Origin: Micromonospora thermarum
Lineage (GTDB): Bacteria > Actinomycetota > Actinomycetes > Mycobacteriales > Micromonosporaceae
Assembly: GCF_012034245.1 (NCBI RefSeq)
Contig: NZ_JAATEO010000014.1
Span: 1-64,000, forward strand
Direction of reading: 5' to 3'
DNA: 64,000 nt
Shown: positions 49,870 through 57,998 of the stretch, piece by piece
How the letters are laid out: every line of letters starts with the position of its first letter
Numbering within the stretch: position 1 is the stretch's first letter
Position numbers and translations under genes: made by a program
The notes under the pieces: model-generated
What the model saw: the letters and a program-made list of their open reading frames with translations, nothing else
Told to the model about the DNA's origin: nothing
The model's database searches: none

Positions 49870-49972
49870 CGATGCTCACCACGAGTAGGGAGCCGTGGAG
49901 CGGGGGTCGCCCGAACGGCGCGGATTCACAAGCCGCACCGGGGACCCGGTGAACGCCGCCGGAGACCCGCAC

Positions 49973-49978
49973 TAGGCT
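49973..49978 (+). promoter_or_regulatory. -10 element of a probable leaderless transcript (tsaB)
   Basis: TAGGCT, 8 nt before the GTG at 49987. Confidence 0.55.
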
Positions 49979-49986
49979 GGTTCACC

Positions 49987-50664
49987 GTGCTCGTACTGGT
50001 GGTGGACAGCTCGACGCCCGCGGTGACCGCCGCGCTGGTGAAGGTCTCGGCGGCCGGCGTCGAGACCCGGGCGCACCGCCGCACCGTCGACGCCCGTGCG
50101 CACGGTGAGCTGCTCGCCCCGCAGGTGGACGCGGTCCTCGCCGACGCGGGCGCGCGTCCGGCCGACCTCGCCGCGATCGTCGCGGGTCTCGGCCCCGGCC
50201 CGTTCACCGGGCTGCGGGTGGGGCTGGTCACCGCCGCCACGATGGGGCAGGTGCTCGGCATCCCCACGTACGGTGTCTGCTCGCTGGACGGGATCGGCCA
50301 CCCGGCGGCCGCCGGCGAGCCGGTCCTGGCCGCGAGCGACGCGCGGCGCCGGGAGATCTACTGGGCGGTCTACGACGGCGCGGGCCAGCGGATCGTCGGC
50401 CCCGAGGTGTCCGCCCCGGCGGTGGCCGCCGAGCGCGCCCGGAGCCTGGCCGTCACCCTCGCGGTCGGCGACGGCGCGCACCGGTACGCGGAGACGCTGG
50501 CCCTGCCGGTCGGGGCGGAGCCGCGCTACCCGGAGGCGGCCGTGCTGGCGGTGCTCGCGGCCGAGCGGATCCGGGCCGGCGCGCCCGGCGAGCCGCTCAC
50601 CCCGCTCTACCTGCGGCGGCCGGACGCGGTCGCGGCGACCGCGCGCAAGCCGGTCCTACCGTGA
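49987..50664 (+). CDS. tsaB: tRNA t6A synthesis protein TsaB
   Basis: Partner of TsaD in threonylcarbamoyl transfer to tRNA A37. The 225-residue ASKHA-fold product has LVLVVDSSTPAVTAALV at the start, RAHGELLAPQVDAVLADAG, and GLGPGPFTGLRVGLVTA, the hallmark of the family, then YGVCSLDGIG. GTG 49987 appears leaderless. rimI and tsaD follow, the usual actinobacterial order. Confidence 0.94.
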   Translation: MLVLVVDSSTPAVTAALVKVSAAGVETRAHRRTVDARAHGELLAPQVDAVLADAGARPADLAAIVAGLGPGPFTGLRVGLVTAATMGQVLGIPTYGVCSLDGIGHPAAAGEPVLAASDARRREIYWAVYDGAGQRIVGPEVSAPAVAAERARSLAVTLAVGDGAHRYAETLALPVGAEPRYPEAAVLAVLAAERIRAGAPGEPLTPLYLRRPDAVAATARKPVLP

Positions 50665-50711
50665 GCGCGAGGAGTGAGCCGGGGTTGCGCGCCCCGCAGT
50701 CGCGAACCGAG
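50661..50711. repeat. Short intergenic element between tsaB and rimI
   Basis: A 51-bp linker starting at the tsaB stop with a CGGGG/CCCCG hairpin (50680-50684 with 50692-50696). Read as protein it starts SARSEPGLRAPQSR, a string I recall at many annotated N-termini in Micromonospora-type genomes, which suggests a dispersed repeat. That needs a genome-wide count. Confidence 0.45.
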
Positions 50712-50719
50712 GTGACACC

Positions 50720-51184
50720 GTGAGCGGTGTGCGGCTGGAGCGGTTCCGCTGGTGGCACATCGACGAGGTGCTGCCGATCGAGGCGGACCTGTTCGGCGCC
50801 GAGCAGTGGTCCGCCGCGATGTTCTGGAACGAGTTGGCCAACGGGCACCACTACCTGGTCGCGACCGACGACGACGGCACCGTGCTCGGCTACGCCGGCC
50901 TCACCGCCGCACCGCCGGACGAGGCGTGGGTGCAGAACATCGCCGTACGGCGGGAGGCGCAGCGCCGGGGCGTCGGGCGGCTGCTGCTGGAGGCGCTGCT
51001 GGCCGAGGCGGCACGGGTGCGCGTCCGCAGCACGCTGCTGGAGGTCGCCGCGGACAACGCGCCCGCGCAGAAGCTCTACGCGATGTACGGCTTCGAGGTG
51101 ATCGGCGTACGGCGTGGCTACTACCAGCCGAGCAACACCGACGCGCTGGTCATGCAGCGGCACGAGGAGTGGAGCGATGGCTGA
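50720..51184 (+). CDS. rimI: GNAT N-acetyltransferase RimI (ribosomal protein S18 alanine acetyltransferase)
   Basis: The 154-residue GNAT product has the CoA motif in [24 protein letters not shown] (Q/R-x-x-G-x-G/A at about residues 83-88) followed by [32 protein letters not shown], as in RimI. The known reaction is acetylation of the N-terminal alanine of S18; actinobacterial RimI may have wider targets. GTG 50720 follows GAGGTGA. Its end overlaps tsaD by 8 bases. Confidence 0.9.
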   Translation: MSGVRLERFRWWHIDEVLPIEADLFGAEQWSAAMFWNELANGHHYLVATDDDGTVLGYAGLTAAPPDEAWVQNIAVRREAQRRGVGRLLLEALLAEAARVRVRSTLLEVAADNAPAQKLYAMYGFEVIGVRRGYYQPSNTDALVMQRHEEWSDG

Positions 51185-52223
51185 CGAACCCCTGGTCCTC
51201 GGGATCGAGACCTCCTGCGACGAGACCGGGGTCGGCATCGTCCGCGGCCACACCCTGCTCGCCGACGCGCTCGCCAGCAGTGTCGAGCAGCACGCCCGGT
51301 TCGGCGGCGTGGTGCCCGAGGTGGCCAGCCGGGCGCACCTGGAGGCGATCGTGCCCACGATGGACCGGGCGCTGGCCGAGGCGGGGGTGACGCTCGCCGA
51401 CGTCGACGCCATCGCGGTCACCGCCGGGCCCGGGCTGGCCGGCGCGCTGCTGGTCGGCGTCGCCGCCGCGAAGGGGTACGCGGTCGCCGCCGAGAAGCCG
51501 GTGTACGGGGTCAACCACCTCGCCGCCCACGTCGCCGTGGACACTTTGGAGCACGGGCCGCTGCCTGAGCCGGCGGTCGCCCTGCTGGTCTCCGGCGGGC
51601 ACTCGTCCCTGCTGCTGGTCGACGACCTCGCGCGGGGGGTGACCCCGCTCGGCGCCACGATCGACGACGCGGCCGGCGAGGCGTTCGACAAGGTGGCGCG
51701 GCTGCTCGGCCTGCCCTTCCCCGGTGGCCCCTACATCGACCGGGAGGCCCGGGCCGGTGACCCGGCGGCCATCGGGTTCCCGCGCGGGCTGACCGCCGCG
51801 AAGGACCTGGTGGCGCACCGGTACGACTTCTCGTTCTCCGGCCTGAAGACCGCGGTGGCCCGCTGGGTCGAGGCGCGGCAGCGGGCCGGCGAGGCGGTCC
51901 CGGTGGCGGACGTGGCCGCGTCCTTCCAGGAGGCGGTCTGCGACGTGCTGGTCGGGAAGGCGCTCGACGCGTGCCGCGCCAACGGGGTGGAGACCCTGGT
52001 GATCGGCGGGGGAGTGGCGGCCAACTCGCGGTTGCGGGCGATGGCCGAGGAGCGCGCGGCGAAGCGGGGCGTCCGGGTGCGGATGCCGCGGCCGAAGCTG
52101 TGCACCGACAACGGCGCGATGGTCGCCGCGCTCGGCTCGCACCTGGTCGCCTCCGGTGTCGCGCCGAGCCGGCTGGACCTGCCCGCCGACTCGGCGATGC
52201 CGCTGACCACGGTCAGCGTGTGA
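51177..52223 (+). CDS. tsaD: tRNA N6-adenosine threonylcarbamoyltransferase TsaD
   Basis: Transfers the threonylcarbamoyl group to A37 of tRNA. The 348-residue Kae1/Gcp-family product has [18 protein letters not shown], metal ligands in [10 protein letters not shown] (His-x3-His near residues 113-117), [50 protein letters not shown] and [15 protein letters not shown] with the late Asp ligand. ATG 51177 lies inside the rimI end behind GAGGAGTGGAG. With TsaB and TsaE the window lacks only TsaC, the maker of the carbamoyl-AMP. Confidence 0.96.
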   Translation: MADEPLVLGIETSCDETGVGIVRGHTLLADALASSVEQHARFGGVVPEVASRAHLEAIVPTMDRALAEAGVTLADVDAIAVTAGPGLAGALLVGVAAAKGYAVAAEKPVYGVNHLAAHVAVDTLEHGPLPEPAVALLVSGGHSSLLLVDDLARGVTPLGATIDDAAGEAFDKVARLLGLPFPGGPYIDREARAGDPAAIGFPRGLTAAKDLVAHRYDFSFSGLKTAVARWVEARQRAGEAVPVADVAASFQEAVCDVLVGKALDACRANGVETLVIGGGVAANSRLRAMAEERAAKRGVRVRMPRPKLCTDNGAMVAALGSHLVASGVAPSRLDLPADSAMPLTTVSV

Positions 52224-52237
52224 GGGGAGGAGCCGAC

Positions 52238-52492
52238 GTGATCGTCCGGATGTGGGAGGTGCGGGCCGAGCCGTACGGGGTGGCCGACCTGATCACGTGG
52301 GTGTGCGACAGCGCCCTGCCCGACTTCGACCACGACCCGATGCACCTGTCCAGCGAGGTGTTCTCGTCCACCGACCACCGGGTGGTGGTGATCTCCAAGT
52401 GGCGCGGCAACCCGCGGCCGCTGCCCGACCCGCCGGTGACGCTGGTCGCCCGCCCGCCGCACTCGTGGGACTTCACCCAGGTCGACCGCTGA
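52238..52492 (+). CDS. Small conserved protein, possible ABM-like dimeric alpha/beta barrel
   Basis: The 84-residue product has MIVRMWEVRAEPYGVADLITW, then SSTDHRVVVISKWRGNPRPLP and RPPHSWDFTQVDR. The beta-alpha-beta-beta order and length recall antibiotic-biosynthesis-monooxygenase-like (ABM) domains, but no catalytic residue can be pointed to. GTG 52238 follows a strong GGGGAGGAG site 14 bp after tsaD, so it is probably in the same transcript. It may be a helper or an unrelated passenger. Function unknown. Confidence 0.75.
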   Translation: MIVRMWEVRAEPYGVADLITWVCDSALPDFDHDPMHLSSEVFSSTDHRVVVISKWRGNPRPLPDPPVTLVARPPHSWDFTQVDR

Positions 52493-52549
52493 CCCCGTTC
52501 GCGCCGGAGCGGCGGCCCGACGCCCCCGGCGCAGCCGACCGCCGAGCCG

Positions 52550-54217
52550 TCACCGGACGGGCACCGTGGCGGTGACGGTGGACTGGTCGACGTCGGAGAT
52601 CCGGGCGGTGATCCGCACGGTCCACTCGCCGGGCACAGGGAAGCGCATCTCCGCGCTGGCGTGGTGCGGCTCCGGGGTGTCGACCGGGACGGCCATCGGC
52701 TCGACGCCCGCGGCCGGGAGCGCGGCGGTGACCGTCCACTCGACGACCGGCAGCGGCTTCGCGGTGGGCGTGTAGACGTAGGCGTGCAGGCTGTTCACGG
52801 CGCCGGCCTGTGCGGGGTACACGTCGAACTGCACGGTGAGCAGGTCGGTGCTGAGGGACCGCGCGACGCCCTCCCGGGCCACCCGGGCGGCCTCCGTACC
52901 GGCGTTGCGGCCCGGCGGGGTCTGCACGAGCACCGCGGTGAGGGCGAGCACGACCGCGGTCGCCGCGAGTTCGACACCGGCCGCACCGGCGACCCAGCGG
53001 GGGCGGGTGGCGGCGACCCGACGCCGGACGAGGCGCCGTTGCCACGCGGCCACGGCGAGGACGGCGGCCAGCAGCGCGGCCTTCGCGCAGAGCAGCCGGC
53101 CGTACGCGCTGCCCAGCAGTGCCGACGGCCGGCCGAGTTCGATCGCGGCCTGGCCCAGACCGGTGACGACCAGCCAGCAGACCGCGAGGGTGGCGCACCT
53201 CGACCAGGCCGGCAGGATCCGGGCGAGGACCCGCGGGTGGGTCCGGCGCAGCAGGAAGGCCGTGAGGGTGAGCAGCCCACCCAGCCAGACGGTCACCGCG
53301 GCGAGGTGGACGGTGACCAGGGCGATGCTCACCGGTGGCAGGGGCGCGGCGACGGGGTGCCCGGCGAGCGGCCAGGTCACCGACGCGGCCAGCCCCACCA
53401 CCGCCAGCGCCCGGGCGCGCGGACGGCCGGCGGTTCCCCTGACGACGGCGGGCAGCAGCGTGGCGGCGACCCCGACCAACCCCAGCCGGACGGCGTACAC
53501 CACCGCCACCGTGCCGGTGCCGACCGCCCGGAGGTCCGCGGGGGACAGGTCGCCGACCGGTACGCCGACCGCCTCGGCGGCCTGCCCGACCCAGGTGGCG
53601 GCCGTGGCGGCGGCGACCAGCCCGAGCCCGGTCCACGCCACGACGAGGGCACCCCGTCGGGAGAGCCGGCGGGGCCACATCGTGACTGCCAGCAGCGTCG
53701 GACCGACCGCCGCGACCAGGCCCAGGTATCCGACGTACTTAGCCGCCGGCACCAGCAGGCTCCCGGGCGACGCGTCGTCCCGCCCCGGCTGCGGCGGGGC
53801 GCTGGAGGGCGCTCCGGCGGAGTAGACGAAGCTGCCGGCGACCGGGTGGCTGTCCGCCGAGATGACCCGATAGCTGACCAGGTAGGTGCCGAGTGGCCGG
53901 TCGGGGACCCGGACGCGGATGCGGAGCGCCGCTCCGCGTACCTCCGGTTCGCCGAGGTTGATCCGCCGGCCGTCCGGGGCGAGCACCTGGACCCGGCCGG
54001 GGACCGGCGCCACCGGCTCGCTGAAGGTGATCACCACCTCCCGGGGCGCGTAGCCGACGACGTCGTCGCGCTGCGGGGTCGTGGCGACCACGACGGCGTG
54101 CGCGGCGGCCGGACTCGCCGGGATCACGGTGAGGCACAGGCAGGCCAGCACGAGCCCGAGGAGAATCCCCGCCCGGATACGTCCGGGCGGGGATTCCTTG
54201 GTGCATGTCATCCGCAT
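52550..54217 (-). CDS. CopC-CopD fusion copper protein
   Basis: The 555-residue product has a signal peptide ending in ASPAAAHA, so the mature protein begins with the Ala/His pair typical of CopC copper ligands. The CopC domain is at about residues 38-135 (REVVITFSEPVAPVPGRVQV; RVISADSHPVAGSFVYSAG with the second conserved His). A CopD-like membrane domain follows at about 150-430 with eight or so helices (VTVHLAAVTVWLGGLLTL; ASVTWPLAGHPVAAPLPPV). A C-terminal extracellular beta domain at about 460-555 (NSLHAYVYTPTAKPLPVVEW, MRFPVPGEWTVRITARI) resembles YcnJ-type proteins. It probably imports or handles copper. ATG 54217 and ATG 54211 both lack a good ribosome site. A strong hairpin covers the first codons (54163-54196). 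Confidence 0.9.
   Translation of the reverse strand: MRMTCTKESPPGRIRAGILLGLVLACLCLTVIPASPAAAHAVVVATTPQRDDVVGYAPREVVITFSEPVAPVPGRVQVLAPDGRRINLGEPEVRGAALRIRVRVPDRPLGTYLVSYRVISADSHPVAGSFVYSAGAPSSAPPQPGRDDASPGSLLVPAAKYVGYLGLVAAVGPTLLAVTMWPRRLSRRGALVVAWTGLGLVAAATAATWVGQAAEAVGVPVGDLSPADLRAVGTGTVAVVYAVRLGLVGVAATLLPAVVRGTAGRPRARALAVVGLAASVTWPLAGHPVAAPLPPVSIALVTVHLAAVTVWLGGLLTLTAFLLRRTHPRVLARILPAWSRCATLAVCWLVVTGLGQAAIELGRPSALLGSAYGRLLCAKAALLAAVLAVAAWQRRLVRRRVAATRPRWVAGAAGVELAATAVVLALTAVLVQTPPGRNAGTEAARVAREGVARSLSTDLLTVQFDVYPAQAGAVNSLHAYVYTPTAKPLPVVEWTVTAALPAAGVEPMAVPVDTPEPHHASAEMRFPVPGEWTVRITARISDVDQSTVTATVPVR
54163..54196. terminator. Strong hairpin inside the 5' end of the CopC-CopD gene
   Basis: A perfect 15-bp stem (54163-54177 with 54182-54196) and 4-nt loop. 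On the leftward strand it is 45 bp after the DUF4142 stop, where a terminator would be expected, yet it falls within codons 8-18 of the CopC-CopD gene. It could end the upstream transcript or limit translation of the copper gene. Confidence 0.6.
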
Positions 54218-54240
54218 CGGCGGTGGGGGCGCGGCGGGCG

Positions 54241-54975
54241 TCAGGTGCGTCGCAGCATCCGCCAGGTGGCGACGCCGCCGGTGCCGAGGGCGGCGAGGAA
54301 GACCAGCCAGACCAGCGCGCTGCTGACCCCGAACTGGGGTGCCGTGTTGGCCGACGCGGCGGCGAGCAGACCGTCCTCACCCGGGGCGGGCAGCGCGGCC
54401 GGCGGCAGCTCCGCCCAACGGACCAGCCCGGTGCTCTCCAGCATCTGCATGTGGTTGTTGACGAACGTGTTGGCCGCCTCGGCCAGTTCCCGGATGATCG
54501 GGTCGCGGGTGGTGGCCCGCACCGCGCCGATCACCGGAAAGATGTTGCCGTGGGCCACCCGCAGCCGGGTGACGAAGATCTGGTCGAACTGCGTCCCACG
54601 CGCGTTCTTCATCTCCGTCAGCCACCCCTTCTGCTCCGGGGTCGGGTCGGTCGGGATGGTCGCGCCGAGCTTGTTCGCGGCCTCCACGGTCAGCCGGTCC
54701 AGCTCCTCGTGCTGCTTGGCGATCTCCGCGCCGATCTCCCGCACCCGCGGCGACCGGCCCTTCTCGGCGGCCATCTGGCCGGCGGGCATCTCCCACAGCC
54801 CCGCCAGCCGGACACCGGCCAGCAGCGCGGCGTCCGCGGCGTTGAGCTGCTGGCCGGCCGGCGCGGCGAGGGCGGTGCCGGGCAGCACCCCGAGCCCGGC
54901 GGCGAGCGCGATGAGCAGGACCGCCAGGCGACGGGTCCGGTGGCCCTGGCGACGGGCGGATCTGCGCGGTGCCAT
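54241..54975 (-). CDS. DUF4142 secreted/membrane protein
   Basis: The 244-residue product has an arginine-rich signal peptide (MAPRRSARRQGHRTRRLAVL, then a hydrophobic core ending ALAAP) and a DUF4142 helical domain at about residues 45-185. The domain starts NAADAALLAGVRLAGLWEMP (residues 45-64), then MAAEKGRSPRVREIGAEIAKQHEELD and VNNHMQML. A C-terminal membrane helix (ALVWLVFLAALGTGGVATWR) with a basic end follows. DUF4142 is a ferritin-like helical domain of unknown function, often with stress or metal genes, which fits its copper-gene neighbour. ATG 54975 follows GGAGG. Confidence 0.88.
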   Translation of the reverse strand: MAPRRSARRQGHRTRRLAVLLIALAAGLGVLPGTALAAPAGQQLNAADAALLAGVRLAGLWEMPAGQMAAEKGRSPRVREIGAEIAKQHEELDRLTVEAANKLGATIPTDPTPEQKGWLTEMKNARGTQFDQIFVTRLRVAHGNIFPVIGAVRATTRDPIIRELAEAANTFVNNHMQMLESTGLVRWAELPPAALPAPGEDGLLAAASANTAPQFGVSSALVWLVFLAALGTGGVATWRMLRRT

Positions 54976-55099
54976 GTCTGCGGTGCCTCCTGGGTTCCGG
55001 GCCGGTAGACGTTTCGGCCGGGCAGCCGCACCCCGCCGGCCGCCCGTCCGTCCTCAGGTACGGATTGAGCGCCGGATCAGTTCAGTGGCGATTCGCGAA

Positions 55100-56281
55100 T
55101 CAGCCGACGTCGAGTGGATCGGCGAGGAGGCGTTCGAAGGCCAGTTCGGCGGCGCCGATCAGGGGGGCGTCGTCACCGAGCTTCGGGGTCCGCAACCGGA
55201 CGTGCTCCAGGCAGGCCGGTAGCGCGATCGAGTTGAGGCGGCTGCGGACCTGGGCCGCCGCGGCCAGGTAGAGGTCCCGCATGGTGCCGCCGAAGATGAC
55301 CATCTCCGGGTTGAAGATGTTGACGAGGTTGGCGACGCCGAAGCCGAGCCAGTCGCCGGCCTGTCGTACCGCCGTCTGGGCGCGGGCGTCCCCCCGGTCG
55401 GCGGCGTCGAAGACGGCCAGCAGCGCGTCGCGGCCACGTGCGTCCGAGCGGCCGGCCGCGCGCAGCAGGCCGTGCTCGCCGATCTCGGTCTCCCAGCAGC
55501 CGCGGGACCCGCACTCGCAGCGGGCGCCGTCGCGGACCACGACCATGTGACCGACCTCGCCGCCGTAGCCCCCGTGCCCGGTCAGCCGCCGCCCGCCGGC
55601 GATGATGCCGGCACCGACACCGACGTCGCCGTACAGGTAGATGACGTTGTCGCAGCCGGCCGCCGCGCCCCGGGCGTGCTCCGCGAAGGCCGCCACGTCG
55701 GCCACGTTGCCCACGCTGACCGGCAGGTCGGGGCCCAGTTCCGCGCCGATCGCCGCGCCGATCGGCTCGTCCACCCAGCCCGTCGTCGGGCCGAGCCGGA
55801 CCAGGCCGTCGTCGCGGCGGACCATGCCGCAGACGGCGACGCCCGCGCCGACGCAGATCGCGTCCGCGGGCACGGCCTGGTGCATCTCCTTGCCCGCTCC
55901 GGCGAGCAGCGGGGCGGCCTCCGCGGCGGTGAGGCCGCGGGGCCGCTCCAGCTCCCGGCGGTCGAGCACCTCACCGCCGAGACCCACCCGCGCCGCCCGC
56001 AGCCGGTCCACCTCGATGGAGTACGCGTACGCGTGCACGCGGGCCGACTCGGGCCGGACGACCAGCGACGGTCGTCCGGCCCGGCCGGTCTCCTTCGGCG
56101 CCCCCTCGCTCACCAGTCCGGCCGCGGCGAGGTCGGTGGTGAGTGCGCCGATGGTGCTTCGGTTCAACCCGAGCGCGGTGGTGAGTTCCGCCCGTGACGT
56201 CGCCCCGTGCACGTGGACGTGCCGCAGCAGCGCCCCGAGGTTCTGCCGGCGGATCTCGTCCTGGCTCGGTCCTACGCGCAT
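55100..56281 (-). CDS. ROK-family transcriptional regulator (XylR/NagC type)
   Basis: The 393-residue product has an N-terminal winged helix (NLGALLRHVHVHGATSRAELTTALGLNRSTIGALTTDL) and a ROK sugar-kinase-like domain. The ROK part shows GVAVCGMVRRDDG, VIYLYGDVGVGAGIIAGG, GYGGEVGHMVV and the zinc-binding CECGSRGCWE (C-x-C-G-x2-G-C-x-E). Such regulators repress sugar ABC transporter genes until sugar binds. Here only a truncated permease remains beside it, so its original target is apparently lost from this locus. Start ATG 56281 (MRVGPSQDEIRRQN) is typical in position relative to the helix-turn-helix. Confidence 0.93.
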   Translation of the reverse strand: MRVGPSQDEIRRQNLGALLRHVHVHGATSRAELTTALGLNRSTIGALTTDLAAAGLVSEGAPKETGRAGRPSLVVRPESARVHAYAYSIEVDRLRAARVGLGGEVLDRRELERPRGLTAAEAAPLLAGAGKEMHQAVPADAICVGAGVAVCGMVRRDDGLVRLGPTTGWVDEPIGAAIGAELGPDLPVSVGNVADVAAFAEHARGAAAGCDNVIYLYGDVGVGAGIIAGGRRLTGHGGYGGEVGHMVVVRDGARCECGSRGCWETEIGEHGLLRAAGRSDARGRDALLAVFDAADRGDARAQTAVRQAGDWLGFGVANLVNIFNPEMVIFGGTMRDLYLAAAAQVRSRLNSIALPACLEHVRLRTPKLGDDAPLIGAAELAFERLLADPLDVG

Positions 56282-56309
56282 CGCGATGTGCTACTTCGGG
56301 CGAAGCTGG

Positions 56310-57318
56310 TCAGCGGTTGCCGGTGGCGGCGGACCGGCGCCGGGACAGCGCGTCCACACCGGCCGCGAGCAGCAGAACCGCGCCGGTGAAGACGTACTTC
56401 AGACCGGAGCTGAGGTTGAGCAGGCCCATGCCGTTGATGATGACGGCGACCACGGCGCCGCCGAGCACCGCGTTGATCATGCGACCCTTGCCGCCGAAGA
56501 GGCTCGTACCGCCGATCACCGCCGCGCCGACCGCGTAGAGCAGCACGTTACTGCCGCCGGTGTTCGGGTCGACCGACCTGTCCCGGCTGGCCGCGATGAT
56601 GCCACCGACCGCCGCCATCGTGGAGCAGATGACGAACGCGGAGATCCGGATGCGGTCGACGTTGATGCCGGCCCGCCGGGCGGCCTCGCGGTTGCCGCCC
56701 ACCGCGTACAGGTGCCGGCCGTACGCCGTGCGGTTGAGCACGAACGTCCAGCCGATCAGGAGCACGGCCAGGATCGGCACCACGATCGGCATGCCCTTGT
56801 TCGAGCTGATCAGCGGGTTGATGCTGCGCTCCTGGTTGAGCACGTACACGGCGAAGCCGAGGACCAGCGCGAGCGCCGCGATCCGGCCGAAGACCACCAG
56901 GATCGGGTCGGTGACCAGGCCGCGCGCCGTGCGGTTGCGGTGCTGGAGCAGCTGCGCCGTCGCGTACCCGGCGACCGCGACCGCGAAGAGGAGCCAGCCG
57001 ATCAGCGGCGGCACCCACCGGTTCTCGATCGCGATGATCACCTCGTCGCCGATCGAGATGTTGGTGCCCTCCTTCATCAGCAGCAGCACCACGCCCTGGA
57101 AGGCGAGGAAGCCGGCGAGGGTGACCACGAATGACGGGATGCCGACCTTCGCCACCAGGAAGCCGAGAGTCAGGCCGATGACCAGGCCGGTGGCGAGCGC
57201 GGCGAGCACCGCGACGTACCACGGGTAGCCCAGCACGGTCACCACGTTGGCGAGGATCGCCGCGCAGACGCCGCTGGCGAAGCCGGCGGAGAGGTCGATC
57301 TCGCCGAGCAGCTCGGAC
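56310..57318 (-). pseudogene. 5'-truncated sugar ABC transporter permease (XylH-like)
   Basis: The reading frame from 57318 to 56310 matches the middle and end of ribose/xylose-type BPD_transp_2 permeases: ELLGEIDLSAGFASGVCAAI, VAKVGIPSFVVTLAGFLAFQG, HLYAVGGNREAARRAGINV, IGGTSLFGGKGRMINAVLGG. Family members carry about 80 more residues and two or more helices before LLGEIDLSAG. Here that part is replaced by unrelated sequence with an in-frame TGA at 57369-57371 and no good start. A GTG at 57245 could start a 311-residue product, but it would lack the first helices. The ATPase and binding-protein genes that should lie upstream are absent. I infer a deletion or an assembly join. Confidence 0.8.
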
Positions 57319-57368
57319 GAGCCGGGGCAAGCCGGATCAGCGGGGTGAGCCGGTTGAAACGCCCGGAA

Positions 57369-57848
57369 TCAGGCGGAGGCGATGGGCGCGCTCGTGGCGT
57401 CGGTGAGGGCCGCGAGATCCTGCGGGGACAGCTCCACCTGGAGGCCCCGGCGGCCCGCCGAGACGTACACGGTGTCGTGGCGCAGGGCCGTCTCGTCGAG
57501 CACGGTGGGCAGACGGCGCCGCTGGCCGAGCGGGCTGATGCCGCCCCGCACGTACCCGGTGGCGCGTTCGGCCACGACCCGGTCGGCCATCGCGGCCCGC
57601 TTGCCGCCCACGGCGGCGGCCAGAGCCTTCAGGTCCAGTTCGCCGGTCACCGGCACGACCGCGACGGTGAGCACGCCGTCCACCTCGGTCACCAGGGACT
57701 TGAACACCCGCTCCGGGGGCACGCCGAGCGCCGCCGCCACCAGCGCCCCGTAGTTCGGCGCCTCCGGCGAGACGTCGTACGGATGGGTGCGGTGCGCGAC
57801 CTTCCGCTTCGCCAGCAGCGCGGTCGCCGGAGTCCCCTGTCCCGCCAC
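57369..57848 (-). CDS. ybaK: YbaK/EbsC-type Cys-tRNA(Pro) deacylase
   Basis: Hydrolyses mischarged Cys-tRNA(Pro), a translation quality-control step. The 159-residue product counted from GTG 57848 has the family length; ATG 57911 would add 21 residues without similarity. Motifs are ATALLAKRKVAHRTHPYDVS, GVPPERVFKSLVTEVDGVLTVAVVP (catalytic Lys in the FKSLV strand), LKALAAAVGGKRAAMAD and TGYVRGGISPLGQRRRLPTVLDE. TAGGTT 7 bases before GTG suggests a leaderless mRNA. Its end is next to the truncated permease. Confidence 0.93.
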   Translation of the reverse strand: MAGQGTPATALLAKRKVAHRTHPYDVSPEAPNYGALVAAALGVPPERVFKSLVTEVDGVLTVAVVPVTGELDLKALAAAVGGKRAAMADRVVAERATGYVRGGISPLGQRRRLPTVLDETALRHDTVYVSAGRRGLQVELSPQDLAALTDATSAPIASA

Positions 57849-57855
57849 GCCCGCC

Positions 57856-57861
57856 AACCTA
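57856..57861 (-). promoter_or_regulatory. -10 element of a probable leaderless transcript (ybaK)
   Basis: TAGGTT on the minus strand, 7 nt before the GTG at 57848. Confidence 0.5.
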
Positions 57862-57926
57862 GTGCCACCGATCCCACCCGGCCAGCCGGATTCGTCGGCC
57901 GTCCCCGCCACGGTCCGTTCCGTCCA

Positions 57927-57998
57927 GCCCGGGTGATCAAGAGGTTCGGGGCGTCTGCACGGGCGTGTCGTGACCAGATCTTCTTGATCAACCCGGGC
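57927..57998. repeat. Palindromic element (family C) overlapping the methyltransferase stop codon
   Basis: The arm GCCCGGGTGATCAAGA (57927-57942) pairs with TCTTGATCAACCCGGGC (57982-57998) with one bulged base, around a 39-nt loop. The right arm supplies the last two codons and the TGA of the leftward methyltransferase gene. On the other side it lies 79 bp upstream of the ybaK start. Confidence 0.8.
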
